Below, in pieces: positions 22,901-33,112 of a stretch of 64,000 nucleotides of DNA (position 1 is the first letter of the stretch; every line of letters starts with the position of its first letter). The position numbers and the translations under genes are program-made. This stretch comes from Misgurnus anguillicaudatus (lineage: Eukaryota > Chordata > Actinopteri > Cypriniformes > Cobitidae), in the NCBI RefSeq assembly GCF_027580225.2, contig NC_073358.2:7569501-7633500 (forward strand). Reading direction: 5' to 3'. The notes under the pieces were generated by a model that made no database searches, had not been told where the DNA came from, and saw only the letters and a list, made by a program, of their open reading frames with translations.

Positions 22901-25900
22901 CCAGCTCCGTAAGTTTATAAAAGTTTCTCTAAATTCATTTCTAACCAGTCTAGTATTACCTTTAGCTGTGTTTTTAAATCTTTAACAGTAAACTTAATAT
23001 TTTATTGTTTGAATGTTTGCAGAAACAGTTCTTAACAATATATATAAATGTGTTTTTAGACCTTCACCTCCTGATGGGTCAACCGTTCAGGTTGAGTCTC
23101 CGCAGACGCCTCCTCAGCCCCAAACGCCTCCTCAGCCACAGCCATCTTCGTCCTCTCAGGTAGATTGTGAACATTATTAGTGCCAATATTAATGATAAAA
23201 AAGTTTCATGTAAATGTTTTAAATCTGATTGTTTTACTTACAGCAAAATAAAGCAGATGAGGTGGAGGACATGGAGGTGGAGGCTAGTTCACCAGCTCTG
23301 TAAGTTTATAAAAGTTTCTCTACATTCATCTGTAACCAGTCTAGTATTACATTTAGCTGTGTTTTTAAATCTTTAACAGTAAACTTAATATTTTATTGTC
23401 TGAATGTTTGCAGACACAGTTCTTAACAATATATAAATGTGTTTTTAGACCTTCACCTCCAGATGGCTCAACCGTTCAGGTTGCGTCTCCGCAGACGCCT
23501 CCTCAGCCCCAAACGCCTCCTCAGCCCCAAACGCCTCCTCAGCCACAGCCGTCTTTGTCCTCTCAGGTAGATTGTGAACATTATTAGTGCCAATATTAAT
23601 GAAAAAGTAGTTTCCTGTAAATGTTTTAAATCTAATTGTTTTACTTACAGCAAACTAGTGCAGACAAGGTGGAGGACATGGAGGTGGAGACTAGTTTACC
23701 ATCTCTGTAAGTTTATAAAAGTTTCTCTAAATGTAACCAGTCTAGTATTACCTTTAGCTTTGTTTTTAGGTCTTCTTCAGTAAACTTAATATTTTATTGT
23801 TTGAATGTTTGCAGAAACCGTTCTTAACAATATATTTAAATGTGTTTTTAGACCTCCATCTCCAGATGGGTCAACCGCTCCGGTTGCATCTCCTCAGCCA
23901 CAGACACCTCCTCAGCCCCAAATGCCTCCATCCTCTCAGGTAGGTTGTGAACATTATTAGTGTTAATATTAATGAAAAAGTGAAAGAAAAAGTAGTTTCA
24001 TGTAAATGTTTTAAATCTCTAATTGTTTTACTTACAGCAAACTAGTGCAGATGAGGTGGAGGATATGGAGGTGGAGACTAGTTTACCATCTCCGTAAGTT
24101 TATAAAAGTTTCTCTAAATTCATCTTTAACCAGTCTAGTATTACCTTTAGCTTTGTTTTTAAATCTTCTTCAGTAAACTTAATATTTTATTGCGCAAATG
24201 TTTGAAGAAACAGTTCTTAACAATATATTTAAATGTGTTTTTAGACCTCCACCTCCAGATGGGTCAACCGCTCCGGTTGCACCTCCTCAGCCCCAGCCGT
24301 CTTCGTCCTATCAGGTAGATTGTGAACTTTATTAGTGCCAATTTTAATGATAAAGTAGTTTCATGTAAATTAGTCTTTAGCAGAACTTCTGTTAATTTTA
24401 ATTTGTTTTAATAAATGTGTTTTAAATCTAAAATTACAGCAAAGTAATGAGATGGAGCTGACATCAATAATGGCCAGACTCTGTCTCACAGAAACTGATA
24501 TTAAAGCTCAGTAAGTTTATCATAGTCTGTCTGTTTTAGACTTTACATTTTTTATTTGCACAAATGTTTACAGAAACAGTTCTTAACAATATATTTAAAT
24601 GTGTGTTAGACCTTCACCTCCGGATGGGTCAACCGCTCCGGTTGCGTCTCCGCAGACGCCTCCTCAGCCCCAAACGCCTCCTCAGCCCCAAACGCCTCCT
24701 CAGCCCCAAACGCCTCCTCAGCCCCAAACGCCACCTCAGCCCCAGACGCCACCTCAGCCCCAGACGCCTCCTCAGCCCCAAACGCCTCCTCAGCCCCAAA
24801 CGCCTCCTCAGCCCCAGACGTCTTCATCCTCTCAGGTAGATTGTGAACATTATTAGTGTCAATTTTAATGTTAAATTGTTTCATGTAAATTAGTCTTCAG
24901 CAGAACTTGTGTTAATTTTAATTTGTTTTAATAAATGTGTTTTAAATCTAAAATTACAGCAAAGTAATGAGATGGAGCTGACGTCAATTATGGCCAGACT
25001 CTGGCTCACAGAAACTGATATTAAAGCTCAGTAAGTTTATCATAGTCTGTCTGTTTTAGACTTTACATTTTTTATTTGCACATGTTTACAGAAACAGTTC
25101 TTAACAATATATGTATATGTATTTATAGACATTCATCTCCTCACGGGCTGTTGGCGGAGGTCACGCCACCTCAGGCCATGTAAGTTCAAAGTCAAAGTCT
25201 CTTTAAATTCATCTGTAACCAGTCTAGTATTACTTATATTAAAATGATTAATGCTTATATATTACATACTTTATTTTTTACAGTAAAGTTAAATGTTATC
25301 AGAAACTTACAGTATCTTTATTTGTATGTGTAGACTTTCACCTCCTCACAGACAAGCGCCTCCTCCCGCCTCATCTCCACAGTGTCGCGCTTTTAAGCGT
25401 CCGCCTCCTCCGTCACAGGTAGATTTAAGCCGAAGCCTTCAGCAGAACTCAATATTCATTTTAATTTGTTTTAATATACGTGTATTTAATCTTCAGGATG
25501 AGATGAAGCCGACGCCAAAGACGGACAGTCGGAATAGGCTGTCGGCTGAGGTCACGCCGCCTCCGGCCCAGACACCATCGTCTGCTCAGGTAGATTTAAC
25601 CAAAGACCTAAATGTTATTTGTCACAATTAAATTGAGAATTTCATTTCTTTGATTGTTTTATTTACAGCAAAATAAAGCAGACACTGCCGTGGCCGACTG
25701 TTCTTCAGTTTCTCAGTAAGTCTTTATTTCAGCATGAACCTTTGTTATATTACATTTAGTTTTTTATTTGAGATATTTTAGCGCTTGAATGTTTGAATTC
25801 TCACAGTGCTTTTATATGTTTATAGACCTTCAACTAATAACAGTCGGCCAATCCGGCAAGTGTCTCCTCCCGCCTCTCCTCGTAAGCGTCCGGCTCCTAA

Positions 25901-27595
25901 GCGTCCGGCGTCTTTAAAGGTAGATTAAAACTGAAGTCTTTAGCAGAACTCAATGATCATTTTAATTTGTTTTAATATACGTGTATTTAATCTTCAGGAT
26001 GATCCGGATGAGATGGAGCCGACGCCAAAGAGGCCCAGGCTGTGCAATACCGATATTAAAGCTCAGTAAGTTTATCATAGTCTGTCTTAGACTTTACATT
26101 TTTTATTTGCACAAATGTTAACAGAAACAGTTCTTAACGATATATTTATATGTATTTATAGACATTCATCTCCTCACAGGCTGTTGACTGATGTCACGCC
26201 ACCTCAGGCCCAGTAAGTTTATCAAAATCTCTTTAAATTCATCCCTAACCAGTTGGTATTACGTTTAGCTGTGTTTTTACATTTTTTACAGTAAAGTTAT
26301 CAGAAACAGTTCTTACAGTATCTTTATTTGTATGTGTAGACTTTCACCTCCTCACAGACAAGCGCCTCCTCCCGCCTCACCTCCTCAGCGTCGTGCTGTC
26401 AAGCGTCCGGCGTCTTCACAGGTAGATTAAAACTGAAGTCTTTAGCAGAACTTAATGATCATTTTAATTTGTTTTAATATACGTGTATTTAATCTTCAGG
26501 ATGATCCGGATGAGATGGAGCCGACGCCGAAGAGGGAGAGGCTAAATGGGCTGTCGACTGAGGTCACGCCTCCTCCGGCCCAGACGCCATCATCCTCTCA
26601 GGTAAATTTAACCGTTTAGACCTAAACGTTATTAAGTGACAATTTCATTGAGAATTTAATTTAATTTATTGAATCTTTGATTGTTTTATTTACAGCAAAA
26701 TAAAGCAGACGCTGGGGAGGTCGAGTGCTCTTCTGTGTCTCAGTAAGTCTTTATTTCAGCATTAACCTTTGTTAAACTACATTTAGTTTTTTATTTAAGA
26801 TGTTTTAGCGCTTGAATGTTTGAATTCTCACAGTACTTTTATATGTGTTTATAGACTTTCACCTCCTCAGAGACATATGCCTCCTCCCGCCTCTTGTCGC
26901 CGTCTTTGGCGTCCGGCTCCGTCTTCACAGGTAGATTTAAAGCGAAGGCTTTAACAGAACTAAATATTCATTTTATTTTGTTTTAATATACGTGTATTTA
27001 ATCTTCAGGATGAGATGGAGCCGACGCCAAAGAGGGCCAAACTTAACAGGCTGTCGGCTGGTGTCACGCCTCCTCCGGCCCAGACGCCATCATCCGCTCA
27101 GGTAGATTTAACCAAAGACTTAAATGTTATTTGTGACAATTTCATTGAGAATTTCATTTCATTTATTAAATCATTGATTGTTTTATTTACAGCAAAATAA
27201 AGCAGACAGTGCCGTGGCCGACTGCTCTTCTGTTTCTCAGCAAGTCTTCATTTCAGCCTTAACCTTTGTTATATTACATTTAGTTTTTTATTTGAGATGT
27301 TTTAGTGCTTGAATGTTTGAATTCTCACAGTGCTTTTATATGTTTATAGACCTTCAACTAATAACAGTCGGCCAATCCGGCAAGTGTCTCCTCCCGCCTC
27401 TCTTCCTAAACGTCGTGCTCTTAAGCGTCCCGCTCCATCCACTTCACAGGTAGATTTATACCAGAGCCCTAAACAAAACAAATTCAATTAAAAAAGTTAT
27501 TTGATGTCTTAAATCTCTGTTTGTTTTATTTGCAGGAAGCATCTGAAGGCATGGTATCAGACGCCAAGAGACCCAGACTTGATGGGTTACTTTAA
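16980..27595 (+). CDS. Copy A: 46-exon proline-rich modular protein, unknown family
   Basis: Predicted 1506 residues; not recognised. Start: first ATG after the TATA box. Exons: 16980-17253, 17570-17693, 17785-17900, 17991-18091, 18248-18341, 18662-18785, 18898-19022, 19113-19210, 19367-19460, 19789-19906, 20004-20128, 20219-20319, 20474-20580, 20725-20877, 21165-21527, 21640-21709, 22118-22173, 22318-22387, 22474-22529, 22681-22768, 22853-22908, 23060-23159, 23244-23299, 23449-23566, 23651-23706, 23852-23939, 24038-24093, 24245-24314, 24440-24510, 24610-24835, 24960-25030, 25129-25179, 25334-25418, 25497-25589, 25669-25715, 25826-25919, 25998-26065, 26162-26212, 26340-26421, 26500-26601, 26696-26742, 26855-26930, 27009-27101, 27193-27239, 27350-27449, 27536-27595. 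Layout: N-terminal exon (1-91); threefold module with [10 protein letters not shown] and FPVWKDL (92-498); core (499-about 625) with [19 protein letters not shown] and acidic SSEDESDE; proline-rich exons to about 1118; then basic cassettes (PKRAKL, KRPRL). No signal peptide or membrane segment was seen. The exon 44 donor is GC. A nuclear role is inferred only from the basic motifs. Confidence 0.8.
17570..20319 (+). repeat. Threefold four-exon module in copy A
   Basis: Exon types a ([14 protein letters not shown]), b (GSSSV...VLSLPW.GEVVP), c (GFPVWKDL...THQ) and d ([20 protein letters not shown]) occur at 17570-18341, 18662-19460 and 19789-20319. The third unit lacks d and leads into the core. 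Introns are duplicated with the exons, so the module arose by genomic tandem duplication. Each full unit begins and ends in phase 1, so units can be added or lost in frame. B and C have the same three units. Confidence 0.85.
20474..21527 (+). other. Core exons of copy A (candidate folded domain)
   Basis: Exons 20474-20580, 20725-20877 and 21165-21527 encode the only long non-repetitive part: [57 protein letters not shown] and [20 protein letters not shown], then acidic SSEDESDE and a proline/alanine repeat. The mix of hydrophobic strand-like and charged helix-like segments suggests a small alpha/beta fold, which is inference. The protein is the same in A, B and C up to the proline-rich tail, and only synonymous change was noticed. 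I cannot name a family. Confidence 0.6.
21291..21502 (+). repeat. Coding minisatellite [14 protein letters not shown] in copy A exon 15
   Basis: Five in-frame units of about 14-17 residues ([15 protein letters not shown] type). Copy B has five and copy C seven. Unit lengths are multiples of three bases, so variation keeps frame. Antisense ORFs over this stretch are by-products of the repeat. Confidence 0.8.
21734..22031. mobile_element. MITE in intron 16 of copy A
   Basis: A 298-bp inverted-repeat element. CTGATTTTGCCAAGTGGTTG at the left is matched exactly by its inverse ending the element, and the pairing continues imperfectly inward (ATATTATGTTGACC / GGTCAACATAAT). The interior has CCCTAACC-like runs. 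It is intact at 57796-58093 in copy C and internally deleted in copy B. Confidence 0.85.
24656..24817 (+). repeat. 18-bp TPPQPQ coding minisatellite, 9 units (copy A)
   Basis: Nine in-frame units of ACGCCTCCTCAGCCCCAA (TPPQPQ) inside exon 24610-24835. The homologous exon in copy B has 17 units. In copy C it has none and only the flanking APPQPQ remains. Shorter runs of the same unit occur in neighbouring proline-rich exons. Confidence 0.9.
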
Positions 27596-27662
27596 AAAAA
27601 AAAAAAGAAGAAGAAGAAGAGACCCAACTTCACCTCCTCAAACCCCACCCCTATGAGCAGAA

Positions 27663-27672
27663 AATAAATAAA
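27663..27672 (+). terminator. Copy A polyadenylation signals
   Basis: Overlapping AATAAA hexamers about 68 bases after the stop codon, following a GAA repeat and adenine-rich stretch. Confidence 0.65.
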
Positions 27673-28402
27673 AATATTTTGATATTAAACAGAGTAGAGT
27701 AGTGGAAAAAAACAAAAAAGAGAAAGATTGTTTGTGACGCATTCATTATGTTCATTTATTGTGTCAAACTTAAATGTAATGCGATTATCAGCCGCATCAA
27801 ATGAAAAGAGGAAAATCATGATCGGGTTTTACCAACATTTCCATCATCCACTAGAAAGCACTTACAGCCAAACTTACTGTAAACCTAATAAGACAAAGAA
27901 CCAAGTTAGGTTGAAATCACTGAGAGAGAAAGTTAACTTAGTCTAAAGTTTCTCTGTTCTCCTTTAACTCCTTTAGTAACACTAAACAGACAGATCACAG
28001 ATGAGTTCAAACAGTTAACTAACTTAAAATCAATTCAAGGTCTTTACATCTTCTAACAATCTGATTACGAGGTTAAAAGATCAAAAAGGTTTTCAAACGT
28101 CTCTCTACAGCTTATGACGTATAATATATGAGAGATTTCTGACTGCAGCAATAACTTATAAAAAAACACTTATTTTTATTATCATAAGAAAACATTGAAG
28201 TTTATTGGTTATGACGTGGACGACTAATGAAAACATAAATCATTTCTGAAGAGTTTGTTTTGAATAAATACAGTAAATCATCTTTTATTTAATATCTAAA
28301 GGTGAAAACATCTGTAAGAGAGATCTGTATACGAGCTGTTAACTGTTAATGTTTGTATATAGCACATGATTCACATTGTTTTCTTTATCACACTGCATTC
28401 AG

Positions 28403-28471
28403 GGATCTTGATGGCCACATAAAGGAGGTGACCTATAAAGCAGCACAACATTTTATTCATCTGTTTCAGAG
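28403..28471 (+). other. Open exon-like segment downstream of copy A
   Basis: A pyrimidine-rich acceptor (CACTGCATTCAG) and a strong donor (AGAG|GTAAGT) enclose 69 nt. They are open only when entered after two codon bases, giving DLDGHIKEVTYK...HLFQ. Array exons ending in ...TCTCA have exactly that phase. The same segment is at 47203-47271 and 63895-63963. It may be an alternative 3' exon or part of a separate small gene. Confidence 0.4.
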
Positions 28472-28875
28472 GTAAGTTATTTTATTACAAATGTTACTTT
28501 ATAAAGTCACTGTTTTATTATTATAAGCCATTTAAAATGATAAACATCCAGTGATGCTCTGAATGAACTGAGATTTATTGATAAAAACATGAACACACAG
28601 TGTTTCTGCTCATCTCATGTTATTATTTAGTATTTATAGAGTAATATTTCATCCTGAAGAGTCTTTAGTTTGATCAGATTTATAAAAGAGAGATCAGCTT
28701 TAACTCTGGAGGTGAACCGCGGGAGGAGTGAGTGAAGAACAAGCAACACACACAAAACATTATCTCACTATCTCTTGATAACTTATAATTCACTACATGT
28801 TCATATCAATGATTAATTCATGAATTCAGCTTTAAACAAACACACACACACAACTTCACTGTTACTCTGTTTCAG

Positions 28876-29060
28876 GTTTATTTTAGTTAATGATATTTAT
28901 CTTCAGAGGACGTCTGCGCATGCGTGCACTTATGATGAGCGTTCAGCAGTGCTATATTATAATGTTAAAGCACTTTTATTACATTTACAGATGCAAATAT
29001 CAATTGCTGTCTATCTCTGTCTGTTTTCTTTTTGAAAATAAAATATTTTTTAATAAAATG
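28876..29060 (+). other. Possible alternative terminal exon, copy A unit
   Basis: Acceptor CTGTTTCAG precedes 28876. AATAAA occurs at 29037-29042 and 29052-29057, followed by a GT-rich stretch (GGATTGTTGTTTGTG) typical of a polyadenylation downstream element. It would be the last exon if 28403-28471 is spliced. The coding part would be only a few residues. Confidence 0.35.
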
Positions 29061-30829
29061 GATTGTTGTTTGTGATTGGACTGAATACTATACACAACAC
29101 ATGCATATGTTTATTATTAATATATCTCCAAATATCAGTGGATGCATAAATTAAACACAAGTTACAATTCAATCAGTTACTGAATGTTACAATAAAGTAC
29201 ATTTACACATCAATTCAAAACAAACTCATCGCTCTCTTTTACTTATTAGATAATATGAGATCTCAATTTATAATAAATGTGTGTGTAAATACATTGTCAA
29301 TATTGAGCCAGAAACTTTAACCTATACTTGTCCTCTGTACATTTGATCTATAATTGGTCTTTTTCTTTAAAAATGGGCCTTTTGCAGCTACTTTCCTGAG
29401 CTATCATTTTTTGAGCCAAATTATTAAATGATTAATGACATATTATGTTACTATGGACACTAATGTAACATTTCCATTCTCCACTTCTGTCACAGCAGAT
29501 TATTCAATGCAAATGAATTATTATTAGTGTAGTGCACTGAAAAAGCATTACACAAAATTATTGAAAATCTGTAAGGACTGTAAAGTTTGCAGTTGCTTTA
29601 AAAAACCATAGGTCTCCCATTTCTGTTCCTGGAGGGCAGAAATCAGTCTCAACCCCAATCAAACACATCTGAACCTGCTAATATCACAGGGCTGACAACG
29701 TTTGAGTTTATCTTGGAGTGAGATTTAATGGGGGGAGAGGGTGTTTGAGGGTTTATAGAGGGTTGGCATCTTGGGGTGGTTATTAAATTATTTATTACAA
29801 TTATATTTCACTAATTGATTATTAAATAATAAAATCATTATGTGTGGTCTTTACTAAAATAACCATTTGCCAAACAACTTATTTGATAACAGTTTGGATT
29901 TTGTGCTCTTTCTCTATTGAATTGTTGCAAAAAAGGTTTGCATTACAAATGCAATTACATTTTTTAAATTAAATTGAATTAAAAGCTTTTACTGAGTTTA
30001 AAGTCTGTTATCATTTTTTATCCCATCAAAGTTCTTAAAAGTCTAATAAGTGGTCTCTGTAAAATTGATATTGATTGGTGCTAATTACAATACACCAAAC
30101 CTATGAGTACTAAAAACTAAAAGTATTCAGATTTCATACAATAATCTTTTCAGATTTAGAAGTTCAATTTTAGTCAGCTCCTCTGACAGTATCTATGTCT
30201 ATTACCACAGAATCATTGTACAGTTATACAGGTACTACTCAGCACTATGGCATGAATGCTGTCAATAAAGCTTTTGTTAAACCTTAAACATTCCTTTAAA
30301 GTGGTCAGGTCTGCATAACAACTAATCATTTGCAGAATAAAAGTTTTTCTTTACATCATATATGTGTGTGTACTATGGATAATATAAATACACACACATA
30401 CATGTATTATATATTTAATGTGGCACTTCCTCCTCACAGCAGCAGTAATGTGCATTGGTGAAAGATGGATACAGTTAACACTCATTTATACATCACTCAT
30501 TATATTATCAAAAATAGTGAGAATAATCCAAATTCAGAAAAAAATGTCACAATCTTATAAGATCGGTAAAATTGCACATTTGCATTAGGCTTAAAAAACA
30601 AACCTCACCCGGATTGAATCAAGCGCGTATCGGTGACGTAATAACTGTGACGCGCATGAAAAAAATAAAATAAAATATTAAAATAATAAAGATATTTTTA
30701 TTTTTGTACAAATATTACCTCCAACAAAAAGTATGGGATTTTTGACTGAAAAGCTTTAATAAACAAATGTACATTTACGCACTGGTTTATTTTGCAGAAA
30801 TATGACAGTAATACCACACAGTATCAAAA
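29061..30829. other. Unit A distal 3' flank, no gene seen
   Basis: AT-rich, collinear with 47866-49010 of unit B up to about 30235. It contains a fragment of a dispersed element near 29617-29690 (TTCCTGGAGGGCAG ... CAATCAAACACATCTGAACC) and a short TG/CA tract near 30360-30410. No coding evidence. Confidence 0.45.
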
Positions 30830-30837
30830 CAATATTA

Positions 30838-32011
30838 CAGGGCTAGTCAACTGGCGGCCCGCTGTTCACCTTTGGCCGTTTCTTTCTCAATCGGAAGGCT
30901 GCAGCCTCCGGAGGTCGCATACGCAGACTGCATACTTCATCAAGATTAAGTTAACTGAGCATTACATTCACAAATCATAAGGATATTACAACAATTTACG
31001 ATTAACTAAGAATAATAGTCAACTTTATAATTGTTAAAATTCTGAAATAAGACTTAATCACGTATGCAGCCTGGAAATGCGACCTCCGGAGGCTGCAGCC
31101 TTTATTGAGAGACGACCATAGTCTGATTTAAATTCAGCGTGGTTAATTTTACCTTACCACTGTACAAGACAACACAGAAAGGGGCTGTGTGGGGTGCCAA
31201 CCATCTGCGGGTGCGTAATTATTTGATCCAATTGGAGCTTTGGATGCATTAAAGAAAATAAACTTACGCGACTACACAGCATGTGACGTGGCGACCGGAA
31301 GTGATGTATTTCAGTGTGTTCTAATCAAAACTGTGTGCAAAGTTAAAATGATTAATTATTGTTTGTTTTACTTTATCAGTAACACTCGAATACTCTAATT
31401 ACTGGTAAGTAAATTATTAACTATATATTCGTAGATTAAAGGTTCTCTCCTATGACAGATTTACGATTAAACTACATTTTCTTTACGACTGCCACTAGGG
31501 GGCGAACTCCCGACATTTATATCTGTATAATGTACAATGGAAAGGCTGTTTACCATATCTATAAAATATTAAAAAAGAAAACATGTAGTGCAATTTTAGT
31601 CATTAGGAGAAGACTGGTTATATGTTGTGGGTACTTGACATGTAACAATTAATGAAAGTAAACAGTTATGAACAAAATATTTTTAGGAGTGTTGATCTCT
31701 TACACTTTTACTATTAACATTTGGCTCTTACATGTTAAACTGCAATTGTTTTTAAAATATTAATAAAGAAAATATGAGTTTTCAGTAATTAAAAGGCTTT
31801 CAAATTTCAATTTTTTTTGAAAATGCATGTTTTTAATATGTTTTTTTTTTTCAAATATACTATAACAAAAGTAACAAAAATGACAACAACACACACATAT
31901 ATGGTAAAAGTAAAAATATATCAAAAGTAAAAATAGGGGTAAAAGTTTGGCCCGCGTCATATTTATAATTTTAAAATCTGGCCCCTGAAGAAAAGTAGTT
32001 GAAGACCCCTG
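30838..32011. mobile_element. hAT-family element, 1.17 kb, with 8-bp TSD
   Basis: Begins CAGGGCTAGTCAACTGGCGG and ends AGTTGAAGACCCCTG, flanked by CAATATTA at 30830-30837 and 32012-32019. The termini share CAGGG-T--TCAACT in inverse orientation, a pattern I associate with teleost hAT elements. No transposase frame was found. Another MITE (30873-31117) is nested inside. It lies only in the spacer between units A and B. Confidence 0.8.
30873..31117. mobile_element. MITE nested in the hAT element
   Basis: GGCTGCAGCCTCCGGAGGTCGCAT at the left is inverted as ATGCGACCTCCGGAGGCTGCAGCC at the right. The outer arms GGCCGTTTCTTTCTCAAT and ATTGAGAGACGACC also pair. The interior is AT-rich and non-coding. 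Confidence 0.75.
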
Positions 32012-32019
32012 CAATATTA

Positions 32020-32337
32020 CATACAGAATTTTGTGGTAAAACGACCCCCCCCCCCCACAAAAAAATCAACCAGACCAGACAACTTCCACACCAGATTCGT
32101 GTGAAAGTTAAAATAATTAACAAATGATGTTTTTGAAAACTTTTCATTATTTATAACTGTGTTAAAGAAGTTCAAAAACGTTTAAAGATCTTTGCACAGT
32201 TAATTTGCATCCCCCTCATGTGCTGCGCCCGACACAGCATATCCCGTTTTTGCCCCATATCGATTCAAAACTAAGTTACTCTGCCCACCAAAGCATGTAG
32301 AAGAAACTATTTCAGAAAAAAACATTTGCCGATTATA
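32020..32337. other. Junction sequence before unit B
   Basis: Contains a poly-C run at about 32045-32057 and no supported gene. The last roughly 20 bases (ACATTTGCCGATTATAAC) are shared with the start of unit C but not unit A. Confidence 0.4.
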
Positions 32338-32881
32338 ACAAAATACTTGTTTATTTTGAATGTGGTCGCTCAGGAATGGACTCCAGATTGCAGTCCTCAT
32401 CTATGTCAGCTGAAGCCCTTTTTACATCACGAGAAGAAAACACACACAGCAAAAAAAGATTTTAGTTTGAGTCAAAAGTTAGAGACATACAACTATTTGT
32501 ATTAGAAACTATGATGTAATATACATGAACATATATATATTTATTTATTTATAATTACAAATGCCTTATGTTTGCTAAATAACTCATGCTTATAATGCTC
32601 AGCATTGCTGATAATACTCATATTTCTCCCACATATCTTATTTTCTTGTTTTTAGTTTTTCTGTTCTATCCATCAGATTCATATCACTATAAACATGTGC
32701 ATTTACATAACATGTCATGGAAAAATGAACACATGTAAATCTCGTGTCTTAGTCATTTATTTTACAATCAAAAACAGCTAACATGAAACAAAAACTGTAA
32801 ATGCATGATGAACATAACAAGACAAACTTACTGTATCTGAGAAGCAGCTCCACTGCTCAATGCCTCTCTTGTGACGCGTCT

Positions 32882-33043
32882 TTATTTTGATAGAGTCTGG
32901 TCTTTTTGCACCTCGCTCGTGCTCCTCATCACCTTCTCCAAAACAAAAAAGTAATCTGCAATCGACGATCCAAAACGGAGATATTTATATCTAAACCTTA
33001 TCGTTTCTTTAAGCTCTGTATAACTAGCCATAGCCGCTAGCAT
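32882..33043 (-). CDS. Small minus-strand ORF in unit B, hypothetical
   Basis: Counterpart of the unit A ORF at 13673-13834. It has the same start options and length, and differs by RFGSS instead of RYGSS. It is not recognised. The flanking donor-like site and the candidate second exon (near 32418-32349) are also kept. Confidence 0.35.
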   Translation of the reverse strand: MLAAMASYTELKETIRFRYKYLRFGSSIADYFFVLEKVMRSTSEVQKDQTLSK

Positions 33044-33112
33044 AACAGAATTTGGTTGCGCAAGCGTACGTGTGTTTGCGCAGATCTGCGCAGACGCACA
33101 TTTTACCGACAC

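Noticed and set aside
22776..22985. ORFs of the [12 protein letters not shown] type at 22776, 23167, 23574, 42175, 58841 and 59250
   Set aside because: They begin in intron sequence after a GTAGATTGTG donor and run through a microexon in another frame. They repeat only because the intron repeats.
24564..24884. ORFs [12 protein letters not shown] (plus, other frame) and [12 protein letters not shown] (minus), also at 43201-43665
   Set aside because: Alternative-frame readings of the TPPQPQ repeat. The TPPQPQ frame is the one that joins both neighbouring exons in phase.
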